Of a stretch of 64,000 bases of DNA, positions 8,651 through 17,971 are shown piece after piece. The notes below the pieces were generated by a model. The model was not told the origin of the DNA, searched no databases, and saw nothing but the letters and a program-made list of their open reading frames with translations. How positions within the stretch are numbered: the stretch's first letter is position 1; each line of letters opens with the position of its first letter. Source of the DNA: CAYNWT01 sp964450955. GTDB taxonomy: Bacteria > Planctomycetota > Planctomycetia > Planctomycetales > Planctomycetaceae. A program made the position numbers and the translations under genes. Location: positions 1 through 64,000 of the forward strand of contig CAYVFI010000006.1 of NCBI GenBank assembly GCA_964450955.1. Direction: 5' to 3'.

Positions 8651-8791
8651 GAAGAGCCGTCGAGGCGACAAGAGATCGGGGAAGCGGTTCTGTCTACTCC
8701 CGCCATCGCTGCCGGACGCTTGCTGATTCGCGCGGAGAACCATCTGTTCGCGATTGGGAAGAAGGCTGCTTCTGAGGGAGTTGATGAGTAG
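8651..8791 (+). pseudogene. C-terminal relic of a PQQ-propeller protein
   Basis: An open frame ending at TAG 8789-8791 reads IGEAVLSTPAIAAGRLLIRA, then ENHLFAIGKKAASEG. This is the closing blade of BamB/PQQ-like beta-propeller proteins common in planctomycetes. Upstream the frame loses similarity within about 20 codons and there is no start codon with the rest of the protein. It is therefore a decayed 3-prime fragment, lying 100 bases after the sulfatase and immediately before a dispersed repeat. Confidence 0.6.
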
Positions 8792-8809
8792 CTCGCGTTG
8801 GTGGAATTT

Positions 8810-8856
8810 GAATATCCAATATCCAACAAGGAATCTCCAGGTAAGAAGTGACATGC
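8810..8856 (+). repeat. dispersed 47-bp repeat, copy 1
   Basis: The unit begins GAATATCCAATATCCAACAA and ends GAAGTGACATGC. An inverted copy at 24350-24396 matches at 45 of 47 bases, and a shorter copy with TTCCC in place of TATCC lies at 31169-31203. It is non-coding. Confidence 0.88.
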
Positions 8857-8941
8857 TTGGGCAATTGTCATTCATTCGCGAGTGCACACTGGGTGATTCG
8901 TCGGTAAGCTGGTTGGGTTCGCTTTCCTAAGGATCCACCTC

Positions 8942-10276
8942 ATGCTCCGCCTCGTCGTACCGCTACTTCTTGCGATCTCCGTACCTGCGTTTGCCCAGGA
9001 CGAAGCCAAACCTGCCGCTCCCGTTTCCACAATGGAACTGGCCGACGGCGATTGTGTCGTGTTCCTTGGCGACAGCATCACTCACCAACGGCTCTACACG
9101 CAGTACGTCGAAGACTTCTTCTACACGCGCTTTCCAAACATGCGGCTGAAGTTTCACAACGCGGGTGTCGGTGGAGCCAAAGCGTGGGATGCGCTGGCTC
9201 GGTTCGATCGAGATGTGGCTGCTTACAAGCCGAAGTACGTCACGATTCTGTTGGGGATGAACGACGGTCGGTACCAGCCATTCAACGATGAGATTTTCGA
9301 TACCTACAAAGCGGACATGACGGAACTGGTTGGGAAGATCAAGGAAACCGGAGCGACTCCGATTCTCATGACGCCGACGATGTTTGATTCTCGCGCGGCA
9401 CGTGCAAGGAAGCAAAAGGGACCGAAGGTCGAGTTCTACAACTCTGTGCTGTCGTACTACGGAACCTGGCTACGTGATGTTGCGATGCGTGACGGGCACG
9501 GCTTCGTTGATATGTGGGGACCGCTGAACAATCTGACGCATGCAAGGCGAAAGAAGGACCCCGAATTCACCATGATCAGGGATGCCGTTCACCCGGGGCC
9601 TCCGGGGCAGTTGGTCATGGCATACTCAATCATCGAAGACATGGGCTTCCGCAAAGCTTTGTCAAACATCCGCATCGTCGGCGGTCGCGCGAAGGCTCGG
9701 GTTCAGGCGACCGGCGGTAAGGTGACCGATCTGAATGTGACTGATGATGGAGTCGAATTTACCTGGACAGCGAACGGGCTGCCTTGGGTTCTGCCAGCCG
9801 AAACGGCGCCGGCGGGGAAGATGTTGAATCTAGGTCACCGTGCGAGCCGCGAAGCGTTGGAGGTTCATATTCTGCCACCTGGCAAGTACGAACTGACGAT
9901 CGACGGAACAGCGGTCGGAACTTACACCGATGTGCAACTTTCGCGACACATTGAACTTCAGGCCAACGACAAAACGCCGCAGTATCAACAGGCGATGGAA
10001 GTCGCGATGTTGAACAAGAAGCGCAACGAAGGCCCCATCAGCAAGTTGCGGCGCACCTGGAGCCAGTTCCAACGTATCGCTCGACAACGGCGCGCGGCCG
10101 AAGCGAAGCCGGATGATGAGACTCTTGCCAAAGGGGTTAAGACTCTGGAAGACAAGCTTGGCGACCACGAAGCGAAGATTAAGGAGTTCGAAGTGGAAGC
10201 TATTGCGATCGAAGACGAGATCTTCAAGGCGAACCAACCTGTGCCGCGCAAGTATGTTTTGAAGCGTGTGAAGTGA
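8942..10276 (+). CDS. secreted SGNH/GDSL-type hydrolase
   Basis: A 444-residue protein with signal peptide (MLRLVVPLLLAISVPAFAQ). Block I is FLGDSIT with Ser45. Block II glycine is in NAGVGG (residues 73-78), block III asparagine in LLGMNDGR (N107), and block V DAVHPG gives Asp214 and His217. This is a complete SGNH catalytic set, so it is likely an esterase, for example on acetylated polysaccharide. The last ~130 residues form a charged helical region of unclear role. Proximity to the sulfatase suggests a shared glycan-degradation theme, but they are separate units. Confidence 0.88.
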   Translation: MLRLVVPLLLAISVPAFAQDEAKPAAPVSTMELADGDCVVFLGDSITHQRLYTQYVEDFFYTRFPNMRLKFHNAGVGGAKAWDALARFDRDVAAYKPKYVTILLGMNDGRYQPFNDEIFDTYKADMTELVGKIKETGATPILMTPTMFDSRAARARKQKGPKVEFYNSVLSYYGTWLRDVAMRDGHGFVDMWGPLNNLTHARRKKDPEFTMIRDAVHPGPPGQLVMAYSIIEDMGFRKALSNIRIVGGRAKARVQATGGKVTDLNVTDDGVEFTWTANGLPWVLPAETAPAGKMLNLGHRASREALEVHILPPGKYELTIDGTAVGTYTDVQLSRHIELQANDKTPQYQQAMEVAMLNKKRNEGPISKLRRTWSQFQRIARQRRAAEAKPDDETLAKGVKTLEDKLGDHEAKIKEFEVEAIAIEDEIFKANQPVPRKYVLKRVK

Positions 10277-10288
10277 TCGGCGTAGCCA

Positions 10289-10795
10289 ATGATTGATTTC
10301 GCATACTGTCCGCAGTGCGGAACCACGCTAAGTGAATCGGAACACGGGGGCAGGGTTCGCAAAGTCTGCGAACCCTGTGGCTTTATTCGCTACCGCAATC
10401 CAACAGTGGGAGTTGCGGTTGTCCTGATGCGTGAGAATCAAATTCTGTTGGGCCGTCGCGCCGAAGGCAGCTCGTACGGAGGCAAATGGTGTATTCCCTG
10501 TGGCCATGTCGAATGGGACGAAGACATTCGCGTCGCCGGAGTTCGTGAGTTCGAAGAAGAAACCGGACTGCAGGTGGAACTGGGAGAGGTTGTGGCTGTT
10601 CACAGCAACTTTCATAATCCGAACCAGCACACGGTGGGCGTCTGGTTCGAGGCGAAAGAAGTAGGCGGCAACCTTGAAGCTGGCGACGATTTAGGCGAGG
10701 TGCGTTACTTCGGTCTTGATGCGACACCGCCAGCATTCGACATGGCGTTTCCTACAGATCTGCTGGTGCTTGAAAAATTGAAATCAACTGACTGA
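10289..10795 (+). CDS. Nudix hydrolase with N-terminal zinc ribbon
   Basis: A 168-residue cytoplasmic protein. Residues 7-30 form a zinc ribbon (CPQC and CEPC). The Nudix box spans residues 72-94: GHVEWDEDIRVAGV followed by REFEEETGL, with all catalytic glutamates present. This architecture resembles NudC-like or ADP-ribose/nucleotide pyrophosphohydrolases; the substrate is not evident. It starts 13 bases after the SGNH gene and could share its transcript. Confidence 0.92.
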   Translation: MIDFAYCPQCGTTLSESEHGGRVRKVCEPCGFIRYRNPTVGVAVVLMRENQILLGRRAEGSSYGGKWCIPCGHVEWDEDIRVAGVREFEEETGLQVELGEVVAVHSNFHNPNQHTVGVWFEAKEVGGNLEAGDDLGEVRYFGLDATPPAFDMAFPTDLLVLEKLKSTD

Positions 10796-10823
10796 GAACC
10801 CGACTACTTGAAAGAACAATGCT

Positions 10824-11024
10824 ATGACAAAGTGGGAGTACAAGTTCCTCACGACCGCCGATCTCGAAAAGCGAGGCTTCATTGTCAAGAGCGTCGAACC
10901 GGAGCAGATTGAGGGCTATCTCAATTCACTAGGTGACGAGGGGTGGGAGGTCATCAGTGTCGACTTCATTGATACGACTGCGTTCATTGACTTTCGCGGG
11001 ATCGCGAGGCGGCCGAAGTCGTAG
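10824..11024 (+). CDS. DUF4177 small protein
   Basis: A 66-residue protein with the DUF4177 signature: an opening WEYKFL strand, then LNSLGDEGWEVISVDF. Function is unknown for the family. It follows the Nudix gene by 28 bases on the same strand. No signal peptide or metal motif is seen. Confidence 0.8.
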   Translation: MTKWEYKFLTTADLEKRGFIVKSVEPEQIEGYLNSLGDEGWEVISVDFIDTTAFIDFRGIARRPKS

Positions 11025-11173
11025 ACGCGGCGTGCGCTGATGACACCCTTACGTCCCGGGCTTTGGTTCGAAATGGGCCGTGGATCATTTTTCGGGGCCT
11101 TCCATGCCTGACGGTGTCAGCCCAAAGGGCCTGGCTTTGGACTTTCTGCCTTCGACCTGACGTCGTGGGCTTA

Positions 11174-11227
11174 ACGGCTTTTGCACTACAGCGTACTGCT
11201 GACGGGATCCGTAGTGCAAAAAGCCGT
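11174..11227. repeat. long hairpin with CGGCTTTTGCACTAC arms
   Basis: ACGGCTTTTGCACTAC (11174-11189) and GTAGTGCAAAAAGCCGT (11211-11227) are inverted arms, perfect except one extra A, around a 21-base centre. The rest of the 345-base gap (11025-11369) shows no gene. A single arm-like copy recurs at 25784-25803. Confidence 0.8.
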
Positions 11228-11369
11228 GGACCCACCGATGTAAACTCGGTGGCGAAGGGAAAAGTCAGTGGTATTCGACTTCAGCCCTTCAGTGTGGAGT
11301 TCCGGGCCGACCGGCAGGCTCTACCAGCGTGCAGGAACGGATTCGGAAAGATACTTGTCGGCACCATGT

Positions 11370-12266
11370 TTAGGGTGCGGGCGGTCCACCACCGTCGCCG
11401 CCACTGCCGCCACTTCCACTTCCGCCGTCGTCGTCGTCGCTACCGCCGCCGCCTGGAAGTTCATCGTCCATTGCCGAGACCAGTCCTACATTCGCAGTGA
11501 CATCAAGATCCAAGCCACGGCTTTTGTGGCTTCGATCTTGTTCTGTCCATACATCAATCGTAATAAGATCGCCCGATCGCAAGTTCACGGAATCTCCAGC
11601 GGTCAGTGGTCCCGTAATATCCTCAGTGCCATCCGATGTGATTCTCCGCACTTTTTGTGGGCCACCACTGGCCGGCTGGTAAGTTTCCAGAACCACGTTT
11701 AGAACTGTGCTGACATTGCCAGGCTGGTCGAGGTCCTCCCGAGTGATTTGGACATGAGCGTGAAATTTGCAGATCTGTAGTTTGTTGCAACTGGCAGTCA
11801 AACTAACGTCCGCTACCGAATCATCTGCGAGGGTCGCATGCAACTTCATCGATCCAGTTGTGGTCGTTCGGGAAGTGTTCGGTGCCGACTGATTGTCTTT
11901 GCAAATACTCCGGACCGAGGCGCTGCCTCCGTTTATCACGGTCTTCGCCAAGCTGCCCCCGACCCGTCCCAAAGACTGCGCCTGTGTTCGCCCGGGAAAC
12001 TGGGGGTTGTCACTGGAATCGACCAATGTGACGATGGCTTTGCGCTCAGACGGATTATCCTTGGCGTCGTGTTTCTTGTGTGCCAGTTCGATGTAGTCTG
12101 TTTCAAAAACGGAGGCTTCGGCAACGTTTGAGTACTCAGACAGATTCAGGGTGGCGACCGGGCCGCTCCCACCGCCGCCACCGGCTGAAGGGGGCCCCTG
12201 TGCCAGAGTGACTGTGGTGCCAGGGAGTGCGAGTGCGAACGCAAAAATCATGTTTCTCATCGTCAT
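11370..12266 (-). CDS. secreted protein with Gly/Asp-rich tail
   Basis: A 298-residue protein I do not recognise. It has a signal peptide (MRNMIFAFALALPGTTVTLAQ) and a glycine run just after the cleavage site. Its middle looks like extracellular beta structure with four cysteines in two pairs (SICKD; SCNKLQICKF). The C-terminal 30 residues are almost only Gly, Ser and Asp. The acidic Gly-rich tail could bind calcium or act as a linker. The closest ATGs are at 12266 and 12260. Confidence 0.7.
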   Translation of the reverse strand: MTMRNMIFAFALALPGTTVTLAQGPPSAGGGGGSGPVATLNLSEYSNVAEASVFETDYIELAHKKHDAKDNPSERKAIVTLVDSSDNPQFPGRTQAQSLGRVGGSLAKTVINGGSASVRSICKDNQSAPNTSRTTTTGSMKLHATLADDSVADVSLTASCNKLQICKFHAHVQITREDLDQPGNVSTVLNVVLETYQPASGGPQKVRRITSDGTEDITGPLTAGDSVNLRSGDLITIDVWTEQDRSHKSRGLDLDVTANVGLVSAMDDELPGGGGSDDDDGGSGSGGSGGDGGGPPAP

Positions 12267-12405
12267 TCGTAGCCTTAATTCGGGGTTGATTGGTTGGGAC
12301 GCTCGAGCGTCTTGTAAGCTAAGTCACCAAATTGGCACGCGATCACATACGAAAGTCGGATTTTTTGGCAAAAGAAAATTCCTGGGCTGGATTGACTCCC
12401 TCGTC

Positions 12406-12467
12406 TTGGGTCCGTCTCCGTCCTCGGCGAGACGGTGGTCCGTCCCGACGTTGGCTCGCTGACCCAA
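12406..12467. repeat. nested inverted repeat in intergenic gap
   Basis: Outer arms TTGGGTC (12406-12412) and GACCCAA (12461-12467) enclose CCGTCTC (12412-12418) and GAGACGG (12429-12435). The 419-base gap 12267-12685 otherwise holds no gene I can support. The divergent flanking genes must have promoters here, but none is clear. Confidence 0.55.
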
Positions 12468-12685
12468 AGCCGTCGTGATACAGCCGGCGGGGTTGGCTCG
12501 TCTGTTTCACTTGCCTGGACCCCGTCCGTTGGGTTTCTCCGCAGGCTCATTCCAACCCACGTCAAACGGTCGGCGCCCAGTCTACGGAACCGGCAAAGAA
12601 GGAACGCTTGTTCGCACTCCATTCCGTCCTGCGTCCAGATCACTACAATGGTCCGCTTGCGATCTGAACCTTGGGGATGGACACC

Positions 12686-13951
12686 ATGTTCAAATTCCTT
12701 CACACGGCGGATATCCACCTGGACAGCCCGCTGTTGAATCTCGACAACTACGACGATGTCCCGCGGGAGGAGTTCCGCAGCGCGACGCGACGGGCGTTTG
12801 ACAACATTGTGGCTTTGGCGATTTCGGAACAGGTGAAGTTTGTTCTGATCGCGGGTGACCTGTTTGATGGTGATTGTTCGGACTTCAACACGCCGCTGTA
12901 TTTGCGTCGGAAGTTGGAAGAACTTCAGGCGGCCGACATTCGTGTATTCATTATCCAGGGGAACCACGACGCGGCCAACAACATGCAGAAGGCGTTTCGA
13001 CTGCGGCTTCCTGACAATGTGCACTTATTTGGAACCAGCAAGCCTGAGACGCATCTGATTGAGGACTTGAAGGTCGCGATCCATGGGCAGGGCTTCGCCG
13101 ACAAAGCGGTGACGGAGGATCTGTCGAAGAACTATCCGGATCCGGTTCCCGGTTATCTAAACATCGGCATGCTGCACACCAACTGCGGTTCGCGTGAAGG
13201 GCACGATCCTTACGCACCCTCGACACCGAAAGCGTTATCGGCGAAGGGGTACGACTATTGGGCGCTGGGGCATATTCATAAGCCGCAGACGGTTTCTGGT
13301 CCGGCTCCGTGGATTATTTACAGCGGCAACCCGCAGGGGCGGCATATCGGTGAGACGGGCGAACGCGGTTGCATTATTGCGACGGCCGATGGTGATCGGA
13401 TCGATAAGAAAATGCACGCGGTTGATGTGCTGAGGTGGCACATCGTCGATACCAACATTGAAGATTGTGAAGACGCTGGTTCTGCAATCGCAAAGGCTGT
13501 GCGAGAGATCGCGGCGATTGCTGAGCAGTCCGGTGATTTGCCGCTGGCGGTTCGGTTGAAGTTCACTGGCAAGACGGCTGCTCACCGCGAGTTGGCCAGG
13601 CATGCGGATCATTGGGACGGGCAGGTTCGCGAGGCGGTGCTGGATCGATTCAACGAACGGGTTTGGGTTGAGAAGGTCAAGTTCAAGACGAAGCCAATCG
13701 TCGCCAGGTCAGAAGTGATTGATTCGGGGCTTGATGAACTCATCGCGGACCTGCAGAAACCACAGCTGGCCGCGTTCGCTCGAACCGAATTGCGTGCTGA
13801 CTTCGAAAGGATGCTGGGGCAGCTACCTCACGATCCACGTTTGGATAGCGACCATCTGGATCTCGACAACGACGCGGCGATGGCGTTGGTTCTGGGTGAA
13901 GCCCGCGACATGCTGGTTTCTCGAATTCTTGATTCGGGAGCCGACGCATGA
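12686..13951 (+). CDS. SbcD/YhaO-like exonuclease subunit
   Basis: About 421 residues, calcineurin-like phosphoesterase. Metal-binding motifs run in order: HTADIHLDSP, LIAGDLFDG, IIQGNHD, MLHTN and ALGHIHK. This is the full SbcD/Mre11-type set for a Mn-dependent DNA nuclease. Together with the downstream SMC-like ATPase it matches the YhaO-YhaN pair of Firmicutes, a relative of SbcCD and Mre11-Rad50 thought to act in DNA repair. ATG 12686 matches the family start; in-frame ATG 12677 is an alternative. It overlaps the next gene as ATGA. Confidence 0.9.
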   Translation: MFKFLHTADIHLDSPLLNLDNYDDVPREEFRSATRRAFDNIVALAISEQVKFVLIAGDLFDGDCSDFNTPLYLRRKLEELQAADIRVFIIQGNHDAANNMQKAFRLRLPDNVHLFGTSKPETHLIEDLKVAIHGQGFADKAVTEDLSKNYPDPVPGYLNIGMLHTNCGSREGHDPYAPSTPKALSAKGYDYWALGHIHKPQTVSGPAPWIIYSGNPQGRHIGETGERGCIIATADGDRIDKKMHAVDVLRWHIVDTNIEDCEDAGSAIAKAVREIAAIAEQSGDLPLAVRLKFTGKTAAHRELARHADHWDGQVREAVLDRFNERVWVEKVKFKTKPIVARSEVIDSGLDELIADLQKPQLAAFARTELRADFERMLGQLPHDPRLDSDHLDLDNDAAMALVLGEARDMLVSRILDSGADA

Positions 13952-16900
13952 AGATTCTTGAACTCGAACTCCTGGCGTACGGCCCGTTCACGGACACGAC
14001 GCTGGATTTGTCGGGCGGTGATTGCGGTCTGCACATCGTTTACGGCCCGAATGAAGCGGGCAAGAGTTCCACGCTGCGAGCCATCCATGGGCTGCTGTAC
14101 GGAATTCAGGCCAAGACGACGGACAACTTTTTGCATGACAATAAGAAGTTGCGGATTGGTGGCCGGCTGTCGAACGCGGCAGGTGATGAACTTCATTTTC
14201 ATCGTCGCAAGGGCAACAAGGACACGTTGCTGAATCCGAAAGCGGCCAGGGGCGGCGCGTATGCGGACGAGGTGCTGGCTCCGTTCATTCAAGGCGTCGA
14301 TCAGCATTCGTTTGCCAGGGTCTACGGTATCGGCAACGACCAACTTGAAGAAGGTGGCCGTGAAATGGCGGCCTTGCAGGGGTTGGTTGGCGAGAGCCTG
14401 TTTGCCGCAACGGTGGGTGGCCCGGGTTTGGCCGAACTACTTGGCAAGCTGGACGAGAACGCCGCTGCGATTTTTGATTCACGCAAACGTAGTGCCACGT
14501 TGAGGACGTTGGGGGTCAGGTACAAGGAACTCACTGGCGAACGCCGTTCGGTGCAGTTGGTCAAAAGCCGTTGGGAGAACCTGCAGTCGGAACTGCGGAA
14601 GGCTCGCCAGCGGCGTGATGAAGTTGTGAGCCGTGAGAAAGATCTCAGCAAGCAACTGCGGCGGCTGAAGCGAATCCAAAACGGACTCAGTTTGATTGCT
14701 CGGCGACGCGAGACGCTTAAACGAGTCGATGAACTTAGCGGCGCGACGGTGTTGCCGGAGGGGTATTCGGTTGAAGATCGCAATCGGGCTGAAGCGGACC
14801 TGGCCGGTGTTCGGAAGCGAATCGAACGACTGAAAGAACAGCTGGAAGGCGAACGCAGTTTCACGCAGCAGATTGCCAGCATCGCGATTCCGGACGGGCT
14901 GCTGGGTTTCGAAGACGCAATCAACGAACTCAAAGATCGCCGCGCGGTGACTGTCAGTGCCCAGGCTGACACTCTGAAGCTGCAGCGGAAGATTGAAACT
15001 CTAACGAGCCAGGCCAAAGAGCTGTTGCGGGATCTGGGTTTTGATTCGTCGATTGAAGAGGCTGAACAGTATCGGCTGCGGTCAGAAGATCAGCTTCTGA
15101 TTCGCAACCTGGCGACGGACGCGAAACGACTGCGCGAACAGCCGCGGTTGCTGCGGCAGGAACGAGAAGAACTGGAAACGCAGCTGGAACAGGTTCAGGC
15201 TGATCTGAAGAATCTTGGCGACATCGTCGAGGTCGGCGATCTGCGAAAGGTGTTGGAGGAGACGAAGCGGGCAGGGGACTTTGATGCTGAGTTGGAGCAA
15301 CTGCAGCAGGAACACGATGCCGCAGCTCGCAAGGCCGAAGGTCAGTTGGCGACGCTCGGGTTGTGCGACGGTCCGATGAAGAAGGTTGTCTCGTTAAGTG
15401 TGCCCCTGAACGAGACGGTTCATCGGTTCCGCGAAGAGTTCGCTCAACGCGAGTTGGCTGCTGAGTTGCTGCAGAACGAGTCGGCGAAGTTGCGCGATCA
15501 GTTGGGGTTGGTTCGTCAGGAAATTGCGGCTCTGCAAACGGCCGGTAGTGTTCCGACTGAGGCAGAGCTGAATCACCTGCGTGGCAATCGTGATGAAGCC
15601 TGGCAGCAGATACGCGACGACTGGTTACGGAATGCGTTCACGAAGGCGATGCCGATTGAGAAGGCTGAGCAGTTGGCGTTTGCGTTCTCCAGATCAGTGA
15701 GTGAAGCGGATCAGCTTGGCGATCGATTGCGGCGCGAAACAGAACGGGTGGCTCAACTTGCCGCTCAGACAGCGCGGCAGACGCGGATTGAAGAACAGAT
15801 TGAACAGACCGAATTGACGGCTCAGAAAGAATCCAGGGAAACCGAGGCTCTTCAGAAGGAATGGAAGAAGCAGTGGAAGTCGGCTGGAGTGTCTGATCCG
15901 CTTTCGCCAACGGAGATGCTGGGTTGGTTGGAGCGGCTTGTCGAACTTAGAGAAACCGTTGCTGAGTCTGAGGATTTGAAGCATCGTCTTGAACAGACAC
16001 GAGACAGCCAAAAGGTTGCCGCAAACGTCCTGCGGACGGAGCTGAAGTCGGTGGGTGAGAAAGCTTTGGCTAAGACTTCGCTGGCTGCGTTGGTTGTTCA
16101 GGCGGAGACGCTGGTCGAAGCGGTTAACAATCGAGCAGACCAAAGCGAGCGGCTGATGGCGAACGCGGCGCAGTTACAGACTGCCATTGAAAAAGCGGCG
16201 CGTGATGAAAACCGCGCGGGTGATGAGTTGGCTGAATGGCAGGCGCAGTGGGCTCCGCGGATGAAGCAGCTTGGCTGTGGCGAAGATGCGATTGCCGAAC
16301 AGGCAAACGAACGTATCAGCGCGCTGAATCGGTTGTTTGAATTGGTTCGTCAAATTCGTGAAGAAGAACAGCGGGTTCAGGATATTGAATCGGATGCTGA
16401 GCAGTTCAATCGAGAGGCCGAGCAGTTAGCGAGTCGGTTCCTTGGTCAGTCTGGCCTGGATGCGACTGACGCCGCCATTCAACTGCATACAACGCTACAA
16501 ACCGCCCGTGCTGAGCAGGCTCGGCTGGAATCGATTCAGGAGGCTCAGCACAACGCGAATGTTGAACTGATTGACCTTGAGGGAACCGAAGCGGTTTTGG
16601 TGAAGGAACTGGAGGCTTTGTGCCGTTTAGCCGGCGTCACCGACATTGCTTTGTTGCCGGAGAAAGAACGGACTTCAACGGAACTTGCCGAGTTGATTCG
16701 TCGTCGGCATGAACTGGAAGACCAACTGCACGAGCAAACCGCCGGGCAGCCGCTGGAGGAATTCATCGCGGATGCTGATTCGGAAGACGCCGACGAATTA
16801 CCCGAACAAATTGATGCGATTGAACGCGAGCTCGCAAGCCTTGAAGGCGAACGTGACGCAGCGGTGGTTGCCGTCAACGATTTGGAGAAGCAAGCGGCTG

Positions 16901-17508
16901 AGGCAGATGGGAACGACAAGGCCGCGAACCTGGACCAGGAAGCGTTGGGGGTTCTCTCAACCATGCACGACGAAGCGCAGCGGTACATGCAGTTGCGTTT
17001 GGCGTCCACGATGCTGCGGAAGCAGATTGAGGTCCATCGAGCGGAAAATGAAGATCCGCTGCTGCAGCGAGCCAGCGATTTATTTGCGCGGATGACGTGT
17101 GGTGAGTTCTCTGGGATTCGAACTGACTACGAGAATGATCAGCCGGTGATTGTGGGTGTGCGCGGCAACGACGATATGGTTCCCGTTGGGGGTATGAGTG
17201 ACGGGACCCGCAACCAGCTTTTCCTGGCACTGCGACTGGGTTACGTCGAGCACCAATTGATGAAGTACGAACCGATGCCGTTTATTGTGGACGATATCCT
17301 GATCCACTTTGACGACACACGTTCGAAAGCGACTCTACAGGTTCTTTCAGAACTGGCTGAGCAAACGCAGGTGATCTTCCTGACGCACCATCGGCACTTG
17401 TTGGAACTGGCCAACGAGAATCTGCCCGCGAACCAATTGTTCGTGCATCATTTGGATAGCCGCGGTCGAGATGTATCCGCGGTCTCATCACCGGTTCGCC
17501 CTCGCTAA
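13948..17508 (+). CDS. SMC/Rad50-like AAA ATPase, YhaN-like
   Basis: An 1186-residue ATPase partner of the upstream nuclease. Walker A is GPNEAGKSS at residues 33-41. It is followed by a YhaN-type N-domain (VYGIGNDQLEEGGREMAALQGLVGESLF). A very long coiled coil spans roughly residues 180-1030, with many LEQ/EQL heptads. The C-terminal head has VGGMSDGTRNQLFLALRL (signature) and PFIVDDILIHFDDTR (Walker B), then an H-loop in FLTHH. No zinc-hook CxxC is obvious in the coil, which fits YhaN rather than SbcC. Start overlaps the nuclease stop by four bases. Confidence 0.9.
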   Translation: MKILELELLAYGPFTDTTLDLSGGDCGLHIVYGPNEAGKSSTLRAIHGLLYGIQAKTTDNFLHDNKKLRIGGRLSNAAGDELHFHRRKGNKDTLLNPKAARGGAYADEVLAPFIQGVDQHSFARVYGIGNDQLEEGGREMAALQGLVGESLFAATVGGPGLAELLGKLDENAAAIFDSRKRSATLRTLGVRYKELTGERRSVQLVKSRWENLQSELRKARQRRDEVVSREKDLSKQLRRLKRIQNGLSLIARRRETLKRVDELSGATVLPEGYSVEDRNRAEADLAGVRKRIERLKEQLEGERSFTQQIASIAIPDGLLGFEDAINELKDRRAVTVSAQADTLKLQRKIETLTSQAKELLRDLGFDSSIEEAEQYRLRSEDQLLIRNLATDAKRLREQPRLLRQEREELETQLEQVQADLKNLGDIVEVGDLRKVLEETKRAGDFDAELEQLQQEHDAAARKAEGQLATLGLCDGPMKKVVSLSVPLNETVHRFREEFAQRELAAELLQNESAKLRDQLGLVRQEIAALQTAGSVPTEAELNHLRGNRDEAWQQIRDDWLRNAFTKAMPIEKAEQLAFAFSRSVSEADQLGDRLRRETERVAQLAAQTARQTRIEEQIEQTELTAQKESRETEALQKEWKKQWKSAGVSDPLSPTEMLGWLERLVELRETVAESEDLKHRLEQTRDSQKVAANVLRTELKSVGEKALAKTSLAALVVQAETLVEAVNNRADQSERLMANAAQLQTAIEKAARDENRAGDELAEWQAQWAPRMKQLGCGEDAIAEQANERISALNRLFELVRQIREEEQRVQDIESDAEQFNREAEQLASRFLGQSGLDATDAAIQLHTTLQTARAEQARLESIQEAQHNANVELIDLEGTEAVLVKELEALCRLAGVTDIALLPEKERTSTELAELIRRRHELEDQLHEQTAGQPLEEFIADADSEDADELPEQIDAIERELASLEGERDAAVVAVNDLEKQAAEADGNDKAANLDQEALGVLSTMHDEAQRYMQLRLASTMLRKQIEVHRAENEDPLLQRASDLFARMTCGEFSGIRTDYENDQPVIVGVRGNDDMVPVGGMSDGTRNQLFLALRLGYVEHQLMKYEPMPFIVDDILIHFDDTRSKATLQVLSELAEQTQVIFLTHHRHLLELANENLPANQLFVHHLDSRGRDVSAVSSPVRPR

Positions 17509-17545
17509 TTTGGTGACACGTGGCTTGGTTGCAGCTGCTGGCAAT

Positions 17546-17971
17546 TCACGTGCGGTCGGTCGGCGTTGTTTGAACTTCGGGAAGTCGAAGCACGACGGTC
17601 AGTCCGATGAGTCCGCAGACTGCAATTGCCCATTTCCAAACCGGCGCGAAAGGGGACAAATACAGGGTCAGTGAGATGGCGATGAGCACAACAATCGCTG
17701 CTTTGAATTTGACGTGGCGTCTGACACCGCCGCGGCGTTGCCAGTCGGTCAGGATTGGCCCGAAGAACCGCGACTGCAGAAGTTTTTCGTTCAGTCGTGG
17801 CGAAGTTCGCAGCAGGAAATAGCTGGTCAGCAGCAGGAACGGCGTCGTCGGCAGACCCGGTACTATCGCTCCCGTTGCGCCGAGGACAAAGAAGATTGCA
17901 GCCAGTGTCAGGTAAACGAACCGGCGAATGCCGGTCACTGTTGGCGGAGGCTGTTGTGGTTCTTTGCTCAC
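17546..17971 (-). CDS. YbaN (DUF454) family membrane protein
   Basis: A 141-residue inner-membrane protein. The family core GATGAIVPGLPTTPFLLL lies in the first membrane pair, followed by a polar loop with RFFGPILTDWQRRGGV and two further hydrophobic helices. Function is not established for the family. It is last in a minus-strand cluster and overlaps the DUF167 gene by four bases (ATGA). Confidence 0.88.
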   Translation of the reverse strand: MSKEPQQPPPTVTGIRRFVYLTLAAIFFVLGATGAIVPGLPTTPFLLLTSYFLLRTSPRLNEKLLQSRFFGPILTDWQRRGGVRRHVKFKAAIVVLIAISLTLYLSPFAPVWKWAIAVCGLIGLTVVLRLPEVQTTPTDRT

